DNA of 64,000 bases from NCBI RefSeq assembly GCF_003589595.1, contig NW_020653776.1, positions 1 to 64,000 of the forward strand, written 5' to 3'. Under the pieces are notes generated by a model. The model searched no databases, was not told where the DNA came from, and worked only from the letters and a program-made list of their open reading frames with translations. Shown piece by piece: positions 30,591 through 41,769 of this stretch. How positions within the stretch are numbered: the first letter of the stretch is position 1; every line of letters begins with the position of its first letter. The position numbers were made by a program, and so were the translations under genes. Source of the DNA: Hyposmocoma kahamanoa. Lineage: Eukaryota > Arthropoda > Insecta > Lepidoptera > Cosmopterigidae.

Positions 30591-31495
30591 TGTCTACGTC
30601 GTGCGACGCGTAACTTTGATTATAAATTCGTCTCTATCTTCTTCTACCAATCATATTTTCGGGATATTCTTTTATAATAGTGTAAACATCTACAGTTATA
30701 TAAAGTATAAATAGACGTGACCCACCACTCAACCCAAGGATCCACATCGCAATGTTTCTAGAAGCTTCGATCAATACTTTTCCATTGCGCCAAAGTGGTG
30801 ATTTGCGGAAGGTCGTGCACCTTTCAGCGTTTCTTGAAATAGACGGGTCGATTGTTTTCGTACAACTAACCTTCATTTCACACCCTCTGTAATAAAGTGA
30901 CATTTTTAGGAAGTTGACGAAATAGATCTTTTCTTTTATGACACTAAGTGATAGTCGTTCATCACCACGTAGCGAAGAAGTCGTGCTACTTGGTAATGAC
31001 GTCTATCCTCTCCATAGCAGTTGCATTTCAGAGCTTTATCGCAAAGATCTGAGGGGCATTGCCATCCTGGGATATAACTTGACAAGTCCGCCACTGCAGA
31101 TAAAGGCGTTAAACTTACTTATAACTCACTTCTTTTTCAGGGGGTCAAAAATACGCATTCTGACAATTGAGAGTTGTATGTCATAGTAAAACAAGGATTA
31201 TTATTATTACTAATGAAGTGCGCAATAATAAATGGGTAAACACTAACCGCGTTGGTATTTCTGGTTGCTCATTACTATTGACCTAGAGCTCTACTCATTA
31301 CGGACAATTGAAGGAAAAAATAACAAACAAATGTGAAATAAACAATTGTTCTACATACCAAATTGAAGTTGAATCTTTTCAATATCCAATAACACCGGTC
31401 GTCTCTTTTCATATAACGATGTACTTACATAGGTTTCAAAAATAAACATTCTAACAATCTGTTTTATATATTTTGATGGAACGTACAAATAAATA
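30591..31495. other. No supported gene; diverged family A piece at 30975-31090
   Basis: CATAGCAGTTGCA, CAGAGCTTTA and AAAGATCTGAGGGGCATTGCC (minus orientation) mark an old family A copy. A minus ORF at 30634-30903 (WRNGKVLIEASRNIAMW) is open over 89 codons but has no recognised family or splice context. Confidence 0.4.
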
Positions 31496-31514
31496 ATAAT
31501 TTAAATTATTAATA

Positions 31515-31625
31515 CAAAGATCGAACACTCAGAAAAAACACTCAGAAAAAAATCCTTCGATCCGGTCGGATTCGAACCGACGTCTTCTTGCATACCGTGG
31601 CAGGCGCTATACCAACTAAGCCACG
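31515..31625 (-). repeat. SINE (type 2), tRNA-like head
   Basis: On the minus strand: TCGTGGCTTAGTTGGTATAG (A box), GGTTCGAATCCGACCGGATC (B box), GAAGGATTTTTTTCTGAGTG, then TGTTCGATCTTTGTATTAAT. Mismatches in the stems and the fixed tail mark it as a SINE rather than a tRNA gene. Confidence 0.75.
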
Positions 31626-31804
31626 AAATTAACCAACGGACCTCACGAATTTTTCTATGTGCTTGCGTCGTGTCTTTGTACTTGGTCTTTCAACGACTTT
31701 TTAGTCGTAGCGCCATCTATGAGAAATCTATTACAGATTTATCACCCAGTTAGTACCTTTACAGCTACCAGACCTGGCGCGAGATGTCGCTATTCACTGT
31801 ATTC

Positions 31805-32038
31805 ATTAAATTTTTATTGAATTGATATTCAATTATTTTTTATGAAATTACTCCGTGGCTCAGTTGGTACAGCGTCTGGCACGGTATGCAAGAAGACGTC
31901 GGTTCGAATCCGACCGAATCGAAGGAATTTTTTCTGAGTGTTTTTTCTGAGTGTTCGATCTTTGTATTAATAATTATAACAAACTAGTGGAGTCATTTCA
32001 CAAGAAATAATTGAATATCAATTCAATAAAAATTTAAT
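31805..32038. repeat. 34-bp perfect inverted arms around a SINE
   Basis: 31805-31838 (ATTAAATTTTTATTGAATTG...) is the exact reverse complement of 32005-32038. The 166-nt loop holds the plus-strand type 2 SINE. The origin is unknown: possibly an element whose interior was replaced by the SINE. Confidence 0.7.
31848..31975 (+). repeat. SINE (type 2), second copy, opposite orientation
   Basis: CTCCGTGGCTCAGTTGGTAC, GGTTCGAATCCGACCGAATC and TTCTGAGTGTTCGATCTTTG. It faces away from the minus-strand copy 225 bp to the left. Confidence 0.75.
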
Positions 32039-32039
32039 T

Positions 32040-32300
32040 AATAATTTTAACGTTACGAACTTTTTTATATAAAAAAAAACAACCTCAAAAGTTCGTGGAA
32101 TTACATCTACTTGTCAAGTTTTATTGAAATCGGTTAACGGAAAGTGCGCGAAACCGGATACATCCCCTAGTTTGCCACCTCTAGATATGGAATATTTTCT
32201 TCAAATTTAAATGGGACCAATACTTAGGTACTTACTTAGGTACCCTCTTTCCAACAAAAAAAGCCGAATTAAGAACCTCATCCTTTTTTGAAGTCGGTTA
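32040..32300 (+). repeat. Dispersed repeat (GAAGTCGGTTAA family)
   Basis: AACCTCAAAAGTTCGTGG, CCCCTAGTTTGCCACCTC, CCTCTTTCCAACAAAAAAAG and TTTTTTGAAGTCGGTTAA. Other copies: 22405-23790 (split), 49325-49560, 59100-59315. Confidence 0.65.
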
Positions 32301-32332
32301 ATAAACAAATATTAGACAACGTCACATACGTT

Positions 32333-32415
32333 GCTCTGCGTTGGTGAATTGACAGGCACATGAGACTTGTCAACTTACGTCGTATCGTCGTGTTGTATTA
32401 AAAAAAAATTGTTTC
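32333..32415 (+). repeat. Family A fragment
   Basis: GGTGAATTGACAGGCACATG, ACTTGTCAACTTACGTC, then a short jump to GTATTAAAAAAAAATT. Confidence 0.5.
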
Positions 32416-32465
32416 TTTTGACGATGTTCGGAAATGTAAAAATTAAACATTAAATTAAGTATAAG

Positions 32466-32751
32466 CATTGACTTACAATTATATGGACGTCGGGTCCGCG
32501 CTAAAAAGTGTCCGAACTTGTAGGGCGTTAAAATCGTATACAGAGCGTCATTCACGCTTTAGTCTTCGTTTGTTCGACTGACAGCGAAGCAAGCAAAATT
32601 AGACAGTACTGCGATGACATTACAATTTAAATTCAACGTTTTAGCTTTTTCATATTCCTTTACATGTCACTACGTTTAAATAGGTTGACTTGGGACATTT
32701 TTTTCGTGGTTTTTGTATTAGACCCGTCGTCCATTTATTTGTAAGTCAATG
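32466..32751 (-). mobile_element. CATTGAC-ended MITE, exact 8-bp duplication
   Basis: 286 bp in reverse orientation relative to 24008 and 29645, flanked by AGTATAAG on both sides (32458-32465 and 32752-32759). Confidence 0.93.
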
Positions 32752-32919
32752 AGTATAAGTTAAAAATGTTCAATATGCATTTATAGCTATGGAAGAGCGG
32801 TGCCTCCTGACACAGGCTTGATAAGCTTAATAGGAGGTACCATCCACTGTTAATTTAAAATTAATTGTATTACCGAAATAAACATTTTTTAAATAATTTT
32901 ATTATTATTATTATCTCAC

Positions 32920-33062
32920 AGGTTGATGGGCGCAGTGGCAGTGCCCCTTAGATCTTTGCAATTTAAAGCCCTGAATGCCACAGTTGCTGTTATGGACAGG
33001 CGTGTAGCTAACCGTCAGGTGCACGACTTTTTCGTCCCGTCACTTGATATTATAAAAAAAGA
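32920..33062 (+). repeat. Family A, 3' half with A-rich end
   Basis: GGGCGCAGTGGCAGTGCCCC, GATCTTTGCAATTTAAAGCC, CGTCCCGTCACTTGATATTA, TAAAAAAAG. Confidence 0.7.
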
Positions 33063-33159
33063 TCCCACAGCAAGTATCTAAAGCATTTGGGTTATGGAAA
33101 TCGACAACAACTACGGTACCACAAACACCCAGACCTGAGACAATATAGAAAACTTACTT

Positions 33160-33255
33160 TCTATATTGACCCGGCCGGGGATCGAACCCGGGACTTCAGA
33201 CATGGGGACACCATGAAAATCGGTGCGCAAGCCATCCAACCACGGAGATACAAGT
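33160..33255 (-). repeat. tRNA-derived SINE head (type 3)
   Basis: Minus strand: TATCTCCGTGGTTGGATGGC (A box region) and GTCCCGGGTTCGATCCCCGG (B box), then GCCGGGTCAATATAG. The stems do not fold as a full tRNA. Confidence 0.6.
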
Positions 33256-33451
33256 ATAATATCATTGACGGTGATTGTTAAACATATTATATACATTGAT
33301 AGAACTGCAAGAATTTATTTTTTTTTTCTTACCTAAAGCCATAAAAGCCATGCAAGGTTTTTTTCAGCATTTTCTCGTTTAACACGTCAAAAGCAGAGTC
33401 CATCTAGTATTGGTTACTTATGTACTACAAACCCGAAAACCAATATGTTTT

Positions 33452-33583
33452 AGATGTTTGAGATTATAGACAAATTGGTAGAAAGCATGGAAATTAGTAG
33501 ACTGACGGCACAAATTCTTAGAGCAAAATATATGGACGAGAACGGACGTATATACCTCGATCAGATTTGGATTTACCTTAAAA
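33452..33583 (+). CDS. Orphan exon candidate
   Basis: An open segment between an acceptor-like CCAATATGTTTTAG and a donor-like AAAAAC|GTATGG reads MFEIIDKLVESMEISRLTAQ ... MDENGRIYLDQIWIYLKN. It looks like folded-protein sequence, with helical charge patterning. No neighbouring exon was found in either direction, and a family A copy begins about 30 bp after the donor. Could be a genuine internal exon of a gene with long introns. Confidence 0.25.
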
Positions 33584-33614
33584 ACGTATGGGTATTTTTT
33601 TTACGAATCCAGGT

Positions 33615-33760
33615 AATGGAAAAACATGTCATGCGCCTGATGGTAAAAGACACGTCTGTCCACAACAGTTGCAATGCTTTAATCGCTAAGATCTGAATAC
33701 CATTACGCCCGGCACCCTGAGACATACTTGACAAGTTCCATTCAACACCGAATCTGTTGT
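33615..33760 (-). repeat. Family A fragment (minus)
   Basis: ATGCGCCTGATGGTAAAAGA, CACAACAGTTGCAATGC, CGCTAAGATCTGAA and ACTTGACAAGTTCCA match family A reversed. Confidence 0.55.
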
Positions 33761-35125
33761 GTGTCCCATGTGGTAGTTGGGTGCAGGAAAGCAGCCTCCC
33801 TGCACGACATACAATGGTACGTCGCCTCCCTGTCTGCGTATGACTCACGCTGGGCAACAATGGCAAGTACCTTACGCCGATTGGCACATCCTTTCATCGC
33901 GATAAGCGCTAAAATGTATGCGATAACTTTTACAGCTTAAATATAAGATTTGTAAAATTTCACAATACATAATTTGTATCACGTAAGTAGTCCGCGTTAT
34001 TTTAATGACTTTCCATTTTTGACGTACGATCACATGGGTGTGTAATGGAAGATATAACAACAAATAATCTATTTTCTCTTTGTATAACAACATTTGATAT
34101 AATTTCTAAGGATATAATCGCTCTCTGTAGGTAATCAACAAAAGATATAACAACAAAAGGCGTAATTTCAATGTGTATGATGACCCTTCAGTATGACAAA
34201 CATTAGATATAATGAACAAATGGTTAAAAAATGTAACGTAATGTAATGTATGTAATGATTAAATAATATAACATCATATTTCGTTTTACGAATAGTTGAA
34301 TCGCCCTATATTATGTAAAAAAATCTTATCAATAGAGTATACCTACTTAAGAATTTTGCCCCGTTGTTGTTATGACAATGTGTTTTGTTTTGAATTTTTT
34401 TTATTTCATTAAATGCAATCGCAAAATATAATTGTTTTTATATAGCTTTAAGTGCTTTTTTAAAAATTAAAGCAGCAGCTTATCATATACTCAGTGAATG
34501 CTATATCTGAAGTGTTTATATAAAACGAACATTATGCTGTCGGTATATTAGATTGAAAATTGTTATATCAATCGTCTATAATACCCAGTAACCTTTTTAT
34601 AATGCAAGACTATGTCAAATGTCTGTATACCATAAATTAATTGAGCGTTATATCGACTAAAAATATATCACGAACCGCACACATGATCACATATGGCTAT
34701 ATTATACCCAGGATACGATGTAAATAAAGTATATGGTTATTACTCTAATTTAATAAACAATAAAACCAGGAATTATTATCACGTGTTGTTTATCTCAGGC
34801 ACGTTTTGTTATTGCCACTCGTGTCTGTATTTATTTTTATACGTAGTCTCATTTTACAACGGCTTCCATTGCACACATTCTCATAACAACAACGCGGCAA
34901 AATTCTGAAATATATTCTATTGATAATTTTAATACCTTAATTTTAAATAACTAGCTGGTGTACGTAATTTCGTCTACGTAGAATAAATAGCCTACTGTAC
35001 TATATCAATTTTCATAGTTTTATGGGTTCTCTATAAAAACTTCTATCCCCTATTTCATCCCTTTTAAGATTCATTTTTGGGACAAAAGTAGCCTATTTTT
35101 TTTCTTATAGAATACCAAGTGACTG
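33761..35125. other. No supported gene
   Basis: AT-rich. Repeated GATATAACAACAAA / AACATTAGATATAAT motifs at 34045-34220 look like a decayed repeat. Small ORFs have no support. Confidence 0.4.
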
Positions 35126-35127
35126 AA

Positions 35128-35190
35128 CGAAAAAATCGTGCGCCTGGTGATAAGCGACATGTGTCTATGTGTCTGTAATTTCACCAGCAC
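35128..35190 (-). repeat. Family A scrap (minus)
   Basis: CGTGCGCCTGGTGATAAGCG, then a jump to CTGTAATTTCACCAGCACCC. Confidence 0.5.
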
Positions 35191-35229
35191 CCTTGCCCTT
35201 CAAAAATAAAATATTAAAATGTTTACGTC

Positions 35230-35310
35230 CTGTTTTAAAAATTCAATTTTGGTTTTAATTAGTTTAAGTTTTAAAATTGAATTTGAAACAGGACGTAAAT
35301 ATTTTAAAAC
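35230..35310. repeat. Short inverted repeat
   Basis: ACGTCCTGTTTTAAAAATTC at 35225 is mirrored by GAATTTGAAACAGGACGT at 35279-35296, giving a roughly 70-bp foldback. Confidence 0.55.
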
Positions 35311-35697
35311 AGTCGTGAAAAACTAAAGCATGCGACATTGATGTTTTTTTCAAAAGGGCGCTTTCGCCTTTTTTACAAAACACCGACGATATTACTGATA
35401 ATCGATACGCAAAAGACATAAATACATAGAAAGAGTGTAATTTTTTCTGCAATCAGCAAATATTCTAATCTGATTTTTCTTTCTAATGTACTTGTTTTGT
35501 TTTGACGCGCTCACACACACACTTACCAACTTAACGGCGACGTTTATACAGAGTAGTTTTGTTACATAAACGGTATAGATAAATGATTCACACTGCTGCA
35601 AATTTTTACTCACACAATTGTGGTGAATGTGGGCGTTAAGTCTTGAATGACGCACGAGGGGAGGGGTGCGGTGATCGGGGAGCGCAAAAACTGACGG

Positions 35698-35799
35698 TTT
35701 ATATACCCCGCGCAAACGCATAGAAACCAGTTCCAATTCAGAAGTAAACAAATAATCACCTAGAAATCGAAGAGATTCGGTTCCGCGCAAGCGATATGG
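35698..35799 (+). promoter_or_regulatory. Candidate TATA promoter and first exon
   Basis: TTTATATACC (35698-35707) lies about 30 nt before CCAGTTCC. A 70-nt leader follows, ending ATATGG|GTACGT, a strong splice donor just after an ATG (35796-35798). CpG-rich sequence surrounds it, unlike the AT-rich flanks. A 154-codon minus-strand ORF overlapping the region has no initiation or splice support and looks incidental. No downstream exon was identified. Confidence 0.3.
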
Positions 35800-36007
35800 G
35801 TACGTTGACCTTTTTTTTATTAGGTTATTAAGGCTTTTGTCCTTCCTTGAGACCATCTCTTGTTTTTCGATGTTACGTAGCGACGTTCACGTGTTGATCA
35901 CGTTTCTACTTTGGAACGTGTTTGCCCTGATACGTATGTTTATGTTTTGGCTATCAATTACAGTTTAAAATAGTCTTAAACCTGCTTCAAATTCCGAAAA
36001 TATTTTA

Positions 36008-36345
36008 GACGACCTTGGCTGTATGTATGGTTGTTAGCGCTACACTATGATGCGATGCCGGGTTCCATTCCCGGTAAGTCTCTTTCCTCAGCATTATTAT
36101 TCCCATATGATGGTGAAGTCTGATTTTCTTGTCCTTAACGTTCAGTTTCCTCTGTTGAACGTGTCGTTTTCTGCAACATGTCAGCTCCTTAAATCTTTGG
36201 CGATTTAATCTGTCCACCCCATCTTCGGTCTTCCTCGTTTTCTGGACCCAGGGTTGTTCAGATCTATCATGGCATTTCCAATGTAGTCGGGAGGGCTCCG
36301 TTTCACGGTCCATACTACCGGTTTGATTCCCGGTAAGACCAATTT
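36008..36345 (+). repeat. Two SINE-like heads flanking a short spacer
   Basis: GGTTGTTAGCGCTACACTAT with GGGTTCCATTCCCGGTAAG at 36028-36088, and GGTTTGATTCCCGGTAAGAC at 36319-36338, are B-box-like pieces with the same GGTAAG continuation. A third occurs at 45050-45078. The 102-codon minus ORF between them is unsupported. Confidence 0.4.
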
Positions 36346-37955
36346 AGAGAAACCAACTTTTCTAAATTCGTTATGATCTCAGTGTTCTGACTCAAACTGC
36401 CAGGATTCAACATTGTTACTCTGGAAGTCATAGTGCAGGGAATTCCCTAGTTTAAGACCAGGTAGTTGCCATTATTGTCTGTCTATTTTGAAATCTTTTA
36501 ATTATTAGGCTAGTCAGATCCATTCTTTTATATTTTAAATTCTAATGTTGCGGAAAATGTATTTCCTTGATTTTTCTTTCTTCTCTAAACCAAGATTGCA
36601 CTTTTCTGCATCCAAAAATTGGTGTTCAGGCTCCATTGAAGTAGAGCTTTATGGGGTTTGTCCAAGCTTGGTAGATAGTGAATATGTCAATTGACAATAA
36701 CGAATTTATACCATTTATTATTGCTATAGAAGTACACACCGAAATAACAATCCATTACCTTAATTCATATGTCAACTTAACATACTTGGGGGTACAAGAT
36801 CCCATATATAAATTTGTGTACGTAATTTCAATTCTTATTACATCAATGCTAAAGTATTTAATGAAAATTTAGTAAAATGTGTCCTTCAATGTACTTTGTT
36901 TTGTCTACGTGAGGGTTTTTACAAGTTGTTATTTACTATTATAGGCGATTTCAGATTTTGTGTAAACTGGGATGTTGTACCAAATGCTCAGAGTCATCAA
37001 AACTAGATATTGTTGTATTATAGTTGAAAGAAATATTATTTGCACCGATGAATATTATCTCTTGGAACGGCTATCCTTTCTAATAAAATACAGTACTAAA
37101 ACCAAAAGAAGTGTACACGGACTTAATGATCATGGTCCATCGTCCAAGTCATGGATGCGCTAAATGCTTGTTCTGAATTCCAGTTTTGAATTATCCCTTT
37201 ACTCATTCAGTAGTTTTTTTAACCATAAGTACGTCGTAAAATACCAACTATAGACTCTTTTCTTACTAACTCAACAATGTTAGTTCCGCATAAAAATTGT
37301 CAAGTTTTGAACGTAAAAGTGTTTAAACACTACAATGGCACATGCGTTACCCAGTCGGCTCACTCTTTTGTCCTATTGTATTCTAAAGATGAAGCGATAA
37401 GACGAATCCGTGCAAAGAATATTTCGCCAACTGTACCTGAAAACCGCTGCTATTAACATCCGACGCAAGAAGAGGGGAGTTATAAGTCTATGTATTCTGT
37501 CTGTGGCATCGTAACTCCCAAACGGGGGACTAATCTTCTAGCAGTTTTTTTATTTCAATGCTAATTTCTCGAGCAGATTCCTGGCTATGTTTGATGGAAA
37601 TCTGTTCAGTTGTTTAAAGATCATCAACTATTTTCCCAGTAGGCAGTACCTCAGTTATAAAATGAATATTTATTTTACTTCTTTCGAAGTTCTGTGGTGT
37701 ACTATGGAACTCCAATGACATTACAATAATATGTGACGATGCGACTTCTTTATTACCGTCATCTGATCTTTTTATCACCCTTTTCTAGCTCCTGGCCACT
37801 TACTTTTAAAATTTTGAATCAAGCTCTAATTCTTCTTCTTCGTCATTCTTACTTTGCTGGGTTCCGTTGTCACTCCCATCAAAATTCCCGAGGAGAAATG
37901 ATGTGTCTTTCAATCATGTAAATCTAACTGCTTATAAAGCAGCATCGATTATATA
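36346..37955. other. No supported gene
   Basis: AT-rich, with short ORFs only. Intron of a neighbouring gene is possible. Confidence 0.4.
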
Positions 37956-37959
37956 ACCA

Positions 37960-38225
37960 GGAATAGATACGAAACAAGGGCCATTCATCCCTGGCAACTC
38001 ATAAGGCAAATGGGCTTTATATCACTTTTAAATATCAAATCTCGTTGCACTGAAATCACAAATTAGAATGCTGAAATAGTACAGGCTAACAACTGACCTA
38101 TGCGTACGTCTCCGTAAACTCCAAAAATATTCTGAATTTATTGTAATAAAAATAATATCTCTAACTATGGGGCGCTGTTCCATTCGGTGGTGTATGAAAC
38201 AGCAAAACATCTAATTACAAAACAA
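37960..38225 (-). repeat. Dispersed repeat, inverted copy of 54195-54475
   Basis: TAGATACGAAACAAGGGCCA, AAATCACAAATTAGAA, AATATTCTGAATTTATTGTA, ATGGGGCGCTGTTCCATTCG all appear reversed at 54195-54475. Confidence 0.7.
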
Positions 38226-38297
38226 AACTGAATCACATTCCATAGGTAATTAAATATGTAACTATTCAATTTACGTCCATCTTAGCAACGCTGAAGT

Positions 38298-38420
38298 TAA
38301 ACTGGTCGACTTGAAGTGAAACAATTGACGACACCCGTCAATTGTTTAATATTCGGACTGGCCAATCGGAGCGCAGTTGTCACCGTAATGATTTGGCAAA
38401 ATATACTCGATGTGTAAAAT
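38298..38420 (-). repeat. Dispersed repeat, inverted copy of 51200-51315
   Basis: ACTGGTCGACTTGAAGTGAA, CAATTGACGACACCCGTCA and GGAGCGCAGTTGTCACCGTA are shared, reversed, with 51200-51315. Confidence 0.65.
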
Positions 38421-39385
38421 CCTCGGTACCAAATATAATCACTTTGACCTGATGCTGCAACTAGGACAGTCTGGTGACTACCCAATTCCTCAACTACATA
38501 CAGAACTGTCGTGTTTCGGCTGACTAAATTGGTCTGGCAAGTTGTTAGTGACTGTACCTGTATTGATCTTTTGGAGTAGGTACTCTGTTTTGTATTGGGG
38601 TTTTTATATCATTCGTTTCTTTAATTCATTTCTAGGAGTGTTAGCAAAAATGTTAAACTTCTCTTTGAGAAACTACTGAAGCATTCTTGCAAATATAAAA
38701 GAAATTCTTACTCCAGTTTTAAACCGTAGTTATAATTGCTGTAACCTTGACAGCGAGTCTGACGATCGATTTAGCGTCACGTCATAACTGTACGACCTTC
38801 ATCAGACTTCCTATATATGTATGTATGTTGTGTCGTTGACGTAGTGTCCCCTTGCATGACCGGGGGACGCTAATTGAATTATTTCAAACAGGACAGGGTT
38901 AAAAAGCGTACTATCTATGCGTAGTTAAAAGAAATATTGTATAGATAGACGTGTTAATAGTAATGTGAATAGTACGATTGCAGGAGCCTTCTTTCGTTCT
39001 ACAATATAATATTTTTTTCTTTATTTCGATGTTATTACTTATTTGTTAGTACAAAAGATAACCTGGAAAGCAAGGAATAGGCAGCGTCAGAGCAGTACTC
39101 TTATTTCCACAAATATACCTAATATGTTTTCATAAACCACGTTCAAGAGCACACTAAACAATGACTATAAAAAAACATACGTCATAGTATAAAAAATTGA
39201 CGTAATTCGATATATAAATAAAAACCAACAGTTAGTAATACACAAAAGCTTGCGTTGTTAATAAACCCATCAAATGCCTAAGCATATGCTCCACCAATTT
39301 ATGATTTAACATTTTAAGGATACTGCTAAAGCGGTTCCTAGTCCTTTGCAATATTCATTACATAAAAATCGTCTGTTTACATTTT
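38421..39385. other. No gene seen
   Basis: AT-rich, nothing recognised. Confidence 0.4.
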
Positions 39386-39389
39386 TTTT

Positions 39390-39690
39390 TATAATATCAA
39401 GTGACGGGACGAACAAGTCTTGCGCCTGATGATAAGCGACACGCCTGCCCATAACAGTTGCAGTGCCACTCAGAGCTTTTAATGGCAAAGATCTGAAGGG
39501 CACTGCCACTGTGCCCGTCACACTGAGACATAAGTTGACAAGTCCCATGTGCCTGTAATTTCACCAACACCCTTACCCTTCTAAACCGGAACGCAGTAAT
39601 GCTAACATTATTGCTTGGTGACAGAAATAGGTAAGGTGGCAATACTTCCCTGGATGAACTCTTCCAAAAGAAGCTCCACTGCTACTGCCA
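39390..39690 (-). repeat. Family A repeat, near full length (minus)
   Basis: Begins TTTTTTTTATAATATCAAGT (A-tail end) and runs back through GGCACTGCCACTGTGCCCGT, CCTGTAATTTCACCAACACC and GAAATAGGTAAGGTGGCAAT to GAAGCTCCACTGC. Confidence 0.78.
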
Positions 39691-40240
39691 CTGCTCTACA
39701 TTTCTGCAAACATACCTGATGCACGTAGAAAACCTAACAGGACCATGAATATTGTTACATATGTAATACAGAGAGAGTTCAGCTGTTTTTAGTGTAATGA
39801 AAAATAAAAACTGGTCGATATAATAGGGAGACCTAAGGGGTGGCATTAACTTTGCCCTATGTATTATCATAGCCATACAAAGGGGGAACACTGTCAATAA
39901 TTAAAGCACCGTATCAATGGAAACAATTTCATACAATGTAACCCTACTTCTATTCAAACCCACTAGAAAGTTGAAAGCAGGATCGCTTTTATACAAGTAC
40001 ATTGTGCCAATCGCTCACTCACTTTGTTAATGAAACCCTGTAGGCAAAGCTATGAGTAAATTGACCGAGGTTGTCATTGACCTACGAGGTTGTCGACTCC
40101 TATACAAATTTTAATTGCTGATGAATAGAGATTTGATTGGAATATAGTTTAATGTACATTCTCTGAAACTATAACATCATGAACATGTGGTTCAGTGTAA
40201 TATTTATTCATACGTATTGGTACCTGTCGATAGAAAACCA
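39691..40240. other. No gene seen
   Basis: AT-rich with no recognised element. Confidence 0.4.
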
Positions 40241-40274
40241 GCGTATGCTCTGATAGCGGATGTTCCTCGGCCAT

Positions 40275-40797
40275 TGTTTTTTCTCGCTTAACATACCCGA
40301 TAACACTAAAATATGAACGACTTTATGCTTAACCATCAATATGTCTAAGTGACATTAGAATATACAAAGAGTTTTCGAGTTATTAAAAAACAAATATTTA
40401 ATAGAAAGGTAATAAGATCTAGTTACCGTAGCTTTGGATACGGTAATTCAAAAATTTTTAATTTTTTTAAGGAAACAAAATTATAAAGAACAATTAACAA
40501 TATATAAATACCTTTGATTAAATTTTCTTCACTTTTTGTAATAAATTACTCCGATATAAAATATATCTCTTAAAACGTTTAAGGTTTTTTATGGGCAGAA
40601 ATAATTAAAATGTAAATTATTACATTGTTCTTGTCATTATATCATTCTCATTCAGATCTAATTACTGTTTCCATAAAATATTCGTGCCTTAAATAACTCG
40701 AAAACTGTCTATTCTAATGCCATTTAGACGTATTGATAGTTAAGCTTAAAGTTGTTCCTATTTCAATGTTATTGGGTACATTAAGCGAGAAAAACTG
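40275..40797. repeat. Large foldback, ~110-bp inverted arms
   Basis: 40275-40390 (GTTTTTTCTCGCTTAACATA, TGACATTAGAATA, TTTTCGAGTTATT) is the diverged reverse complement of 40687-40797. A roughly 300-bp AT-rich loop separates them. The right end touches the 40820-41071 element. Confidence 0.7.
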
Positions 40798-40819
40798 AGA
40801 ACACCAAATGTGAGAATGG

Positions 40820-41071
40820 CCGTCCTAACAGAGTCCGATGTGATTATATAGTGAAAATAGAATAAGTACGTTACGAGAACAATTTCGTTATTCAAATTAA
40901 GGCCTATGTAAAGATGTTTTGAGAATTTGTATACCTTATTTCGTTTCGGAAATATAAAATCGAATAACGGTCGATCAGACATCCACAGCGAAGAAGAACG
41001 AACGAAATGTAGTATGTCCTGTGAACAAGTAGTCTTGCACATACATCTTTGTTCTACGGATGAGTCGATTT
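40820..41071 (-). mobile_element. ORF-bearing TIR element, one end lost
   Basis: The minus strand carries ACTCATCCGTAGAACAAAG and an open frame: TTCSQDILHFVRSSSLWMSD ... YKFSKHLYIGLNLNNEIV. The copy at 47427-47689 has both inverted ends and the same open frame. Here the far end is replaced by the foldback at 40275-40797. Confidence 0.6.
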
Positions 41072-41192
41072 ATATTTAAGTGTACTTACTTGTAGCTTTT
41101 ATAAAATAATGTATACATGCATCGCACGTGTACCGTAAATGTGTAGTGTGGCATAAAACAGAGGATACACACAGTATGTACCATTTCCTTAC

Positions 41193-41264
41193 CAGTTCCT
41201 TATTCAGCCAACGCTGAAAAAGGAACGACTGAAAAGCAGCGTCTGTTTCGCCCGAGATGGACAT
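41193..41264 (-). CDS. First coding exon of an unidentified leftward gene
   Basis: On the minus strand ATG at 41262-41264 opens MSISGETDAAFQSFLFQRWL, then NKEL, 24 codons ending exactly at a strong donor CTG|GTAAGG. The leader AGCAAT before the ATG and the absence of any repeat match argue for a host gene. The intron would run left. I could not identify exon 2 among the repeats down to 36 kb, so only the N-terminus is known. Its neighbour at 42105 is transcribed the other way, which suggests a shared promoter region of less than 0.9 kb. The family is not recognised. Confidence 0.4.
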
Positions 41265-41384
41265 ATTGCTGGGACGTATCCTTTTCTTCTTGCGCCACTA
41301 TACGCACTTACTAACTTAAAATCACACTGCGTGATTTACACTTGTTATTTAGTGTTAAAAATAGATTTAAGTGTGTATAGTGAC

Positions 41385-41651
41385 CAGTGGCGAGGCGTGG
41401 AAATTGTCTACAGTAAAGCCAGAGCAAAACAAAAAACACTTGCCTTAACAAGTGGCGCCATGGCGACAAGTAAACACAACACTTATAAGCACACAAGAGA
41501 CACTTTATTTCACTGGTTAATTATTCTACATGTAAAATTGAGCACAAAATGTAGTAAATTACCTACTTTAAAATATTTATAATATTTGATGATACACGGA
41601 TAATTTTAGACAAGCCAATGGGAATCGAGTTATTTGTAGGCCTCGCTACTG
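41385..41651. mobile_element. hAT-type MITE, ends CAGTGGCGAGGC
   Basis: CAGTGGCGAGGC at the left mirrors GCCTCGCTACTG at the right. CAGTG-type ends are usual for hAT elements. No clear 8-bp duplication was found. It sits between the two divergent genes, so it may have brought or disrupted regulatory sequence. Confidence 0.55.
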
Positions 41652-41769
41652 ATGACTCAATTTAATGAATAAACGTTTTTTCTTTCTTTACGTGAGAGAA
41701 ATAAAGAATAAAATATTACGTAGAATAAATTTTTTGACAAATACACTTTTCGTTGCAACTATCTAGACA

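Noticed and set aside
31555..31625. tRNA gene on the minus strand (A and B boxes present)
   Set aside because: Acceptor stem does not pair, a fixed SINE tail follows, and near-identical copies occur at 31848 and 1188.
35392..35856. 154-codon minus-strand ORF as a gene
   Set aside because: Longest unexplained minus ORF here, but it overlaps a promoter-like CpG block, has no motif and reads like low-complexity composition in its second half.
39306..39642. Minus-strand ORFs near 39306-39642
   Set aside because: Entirely inside a family A repeat; similar small frames appear at other copies.
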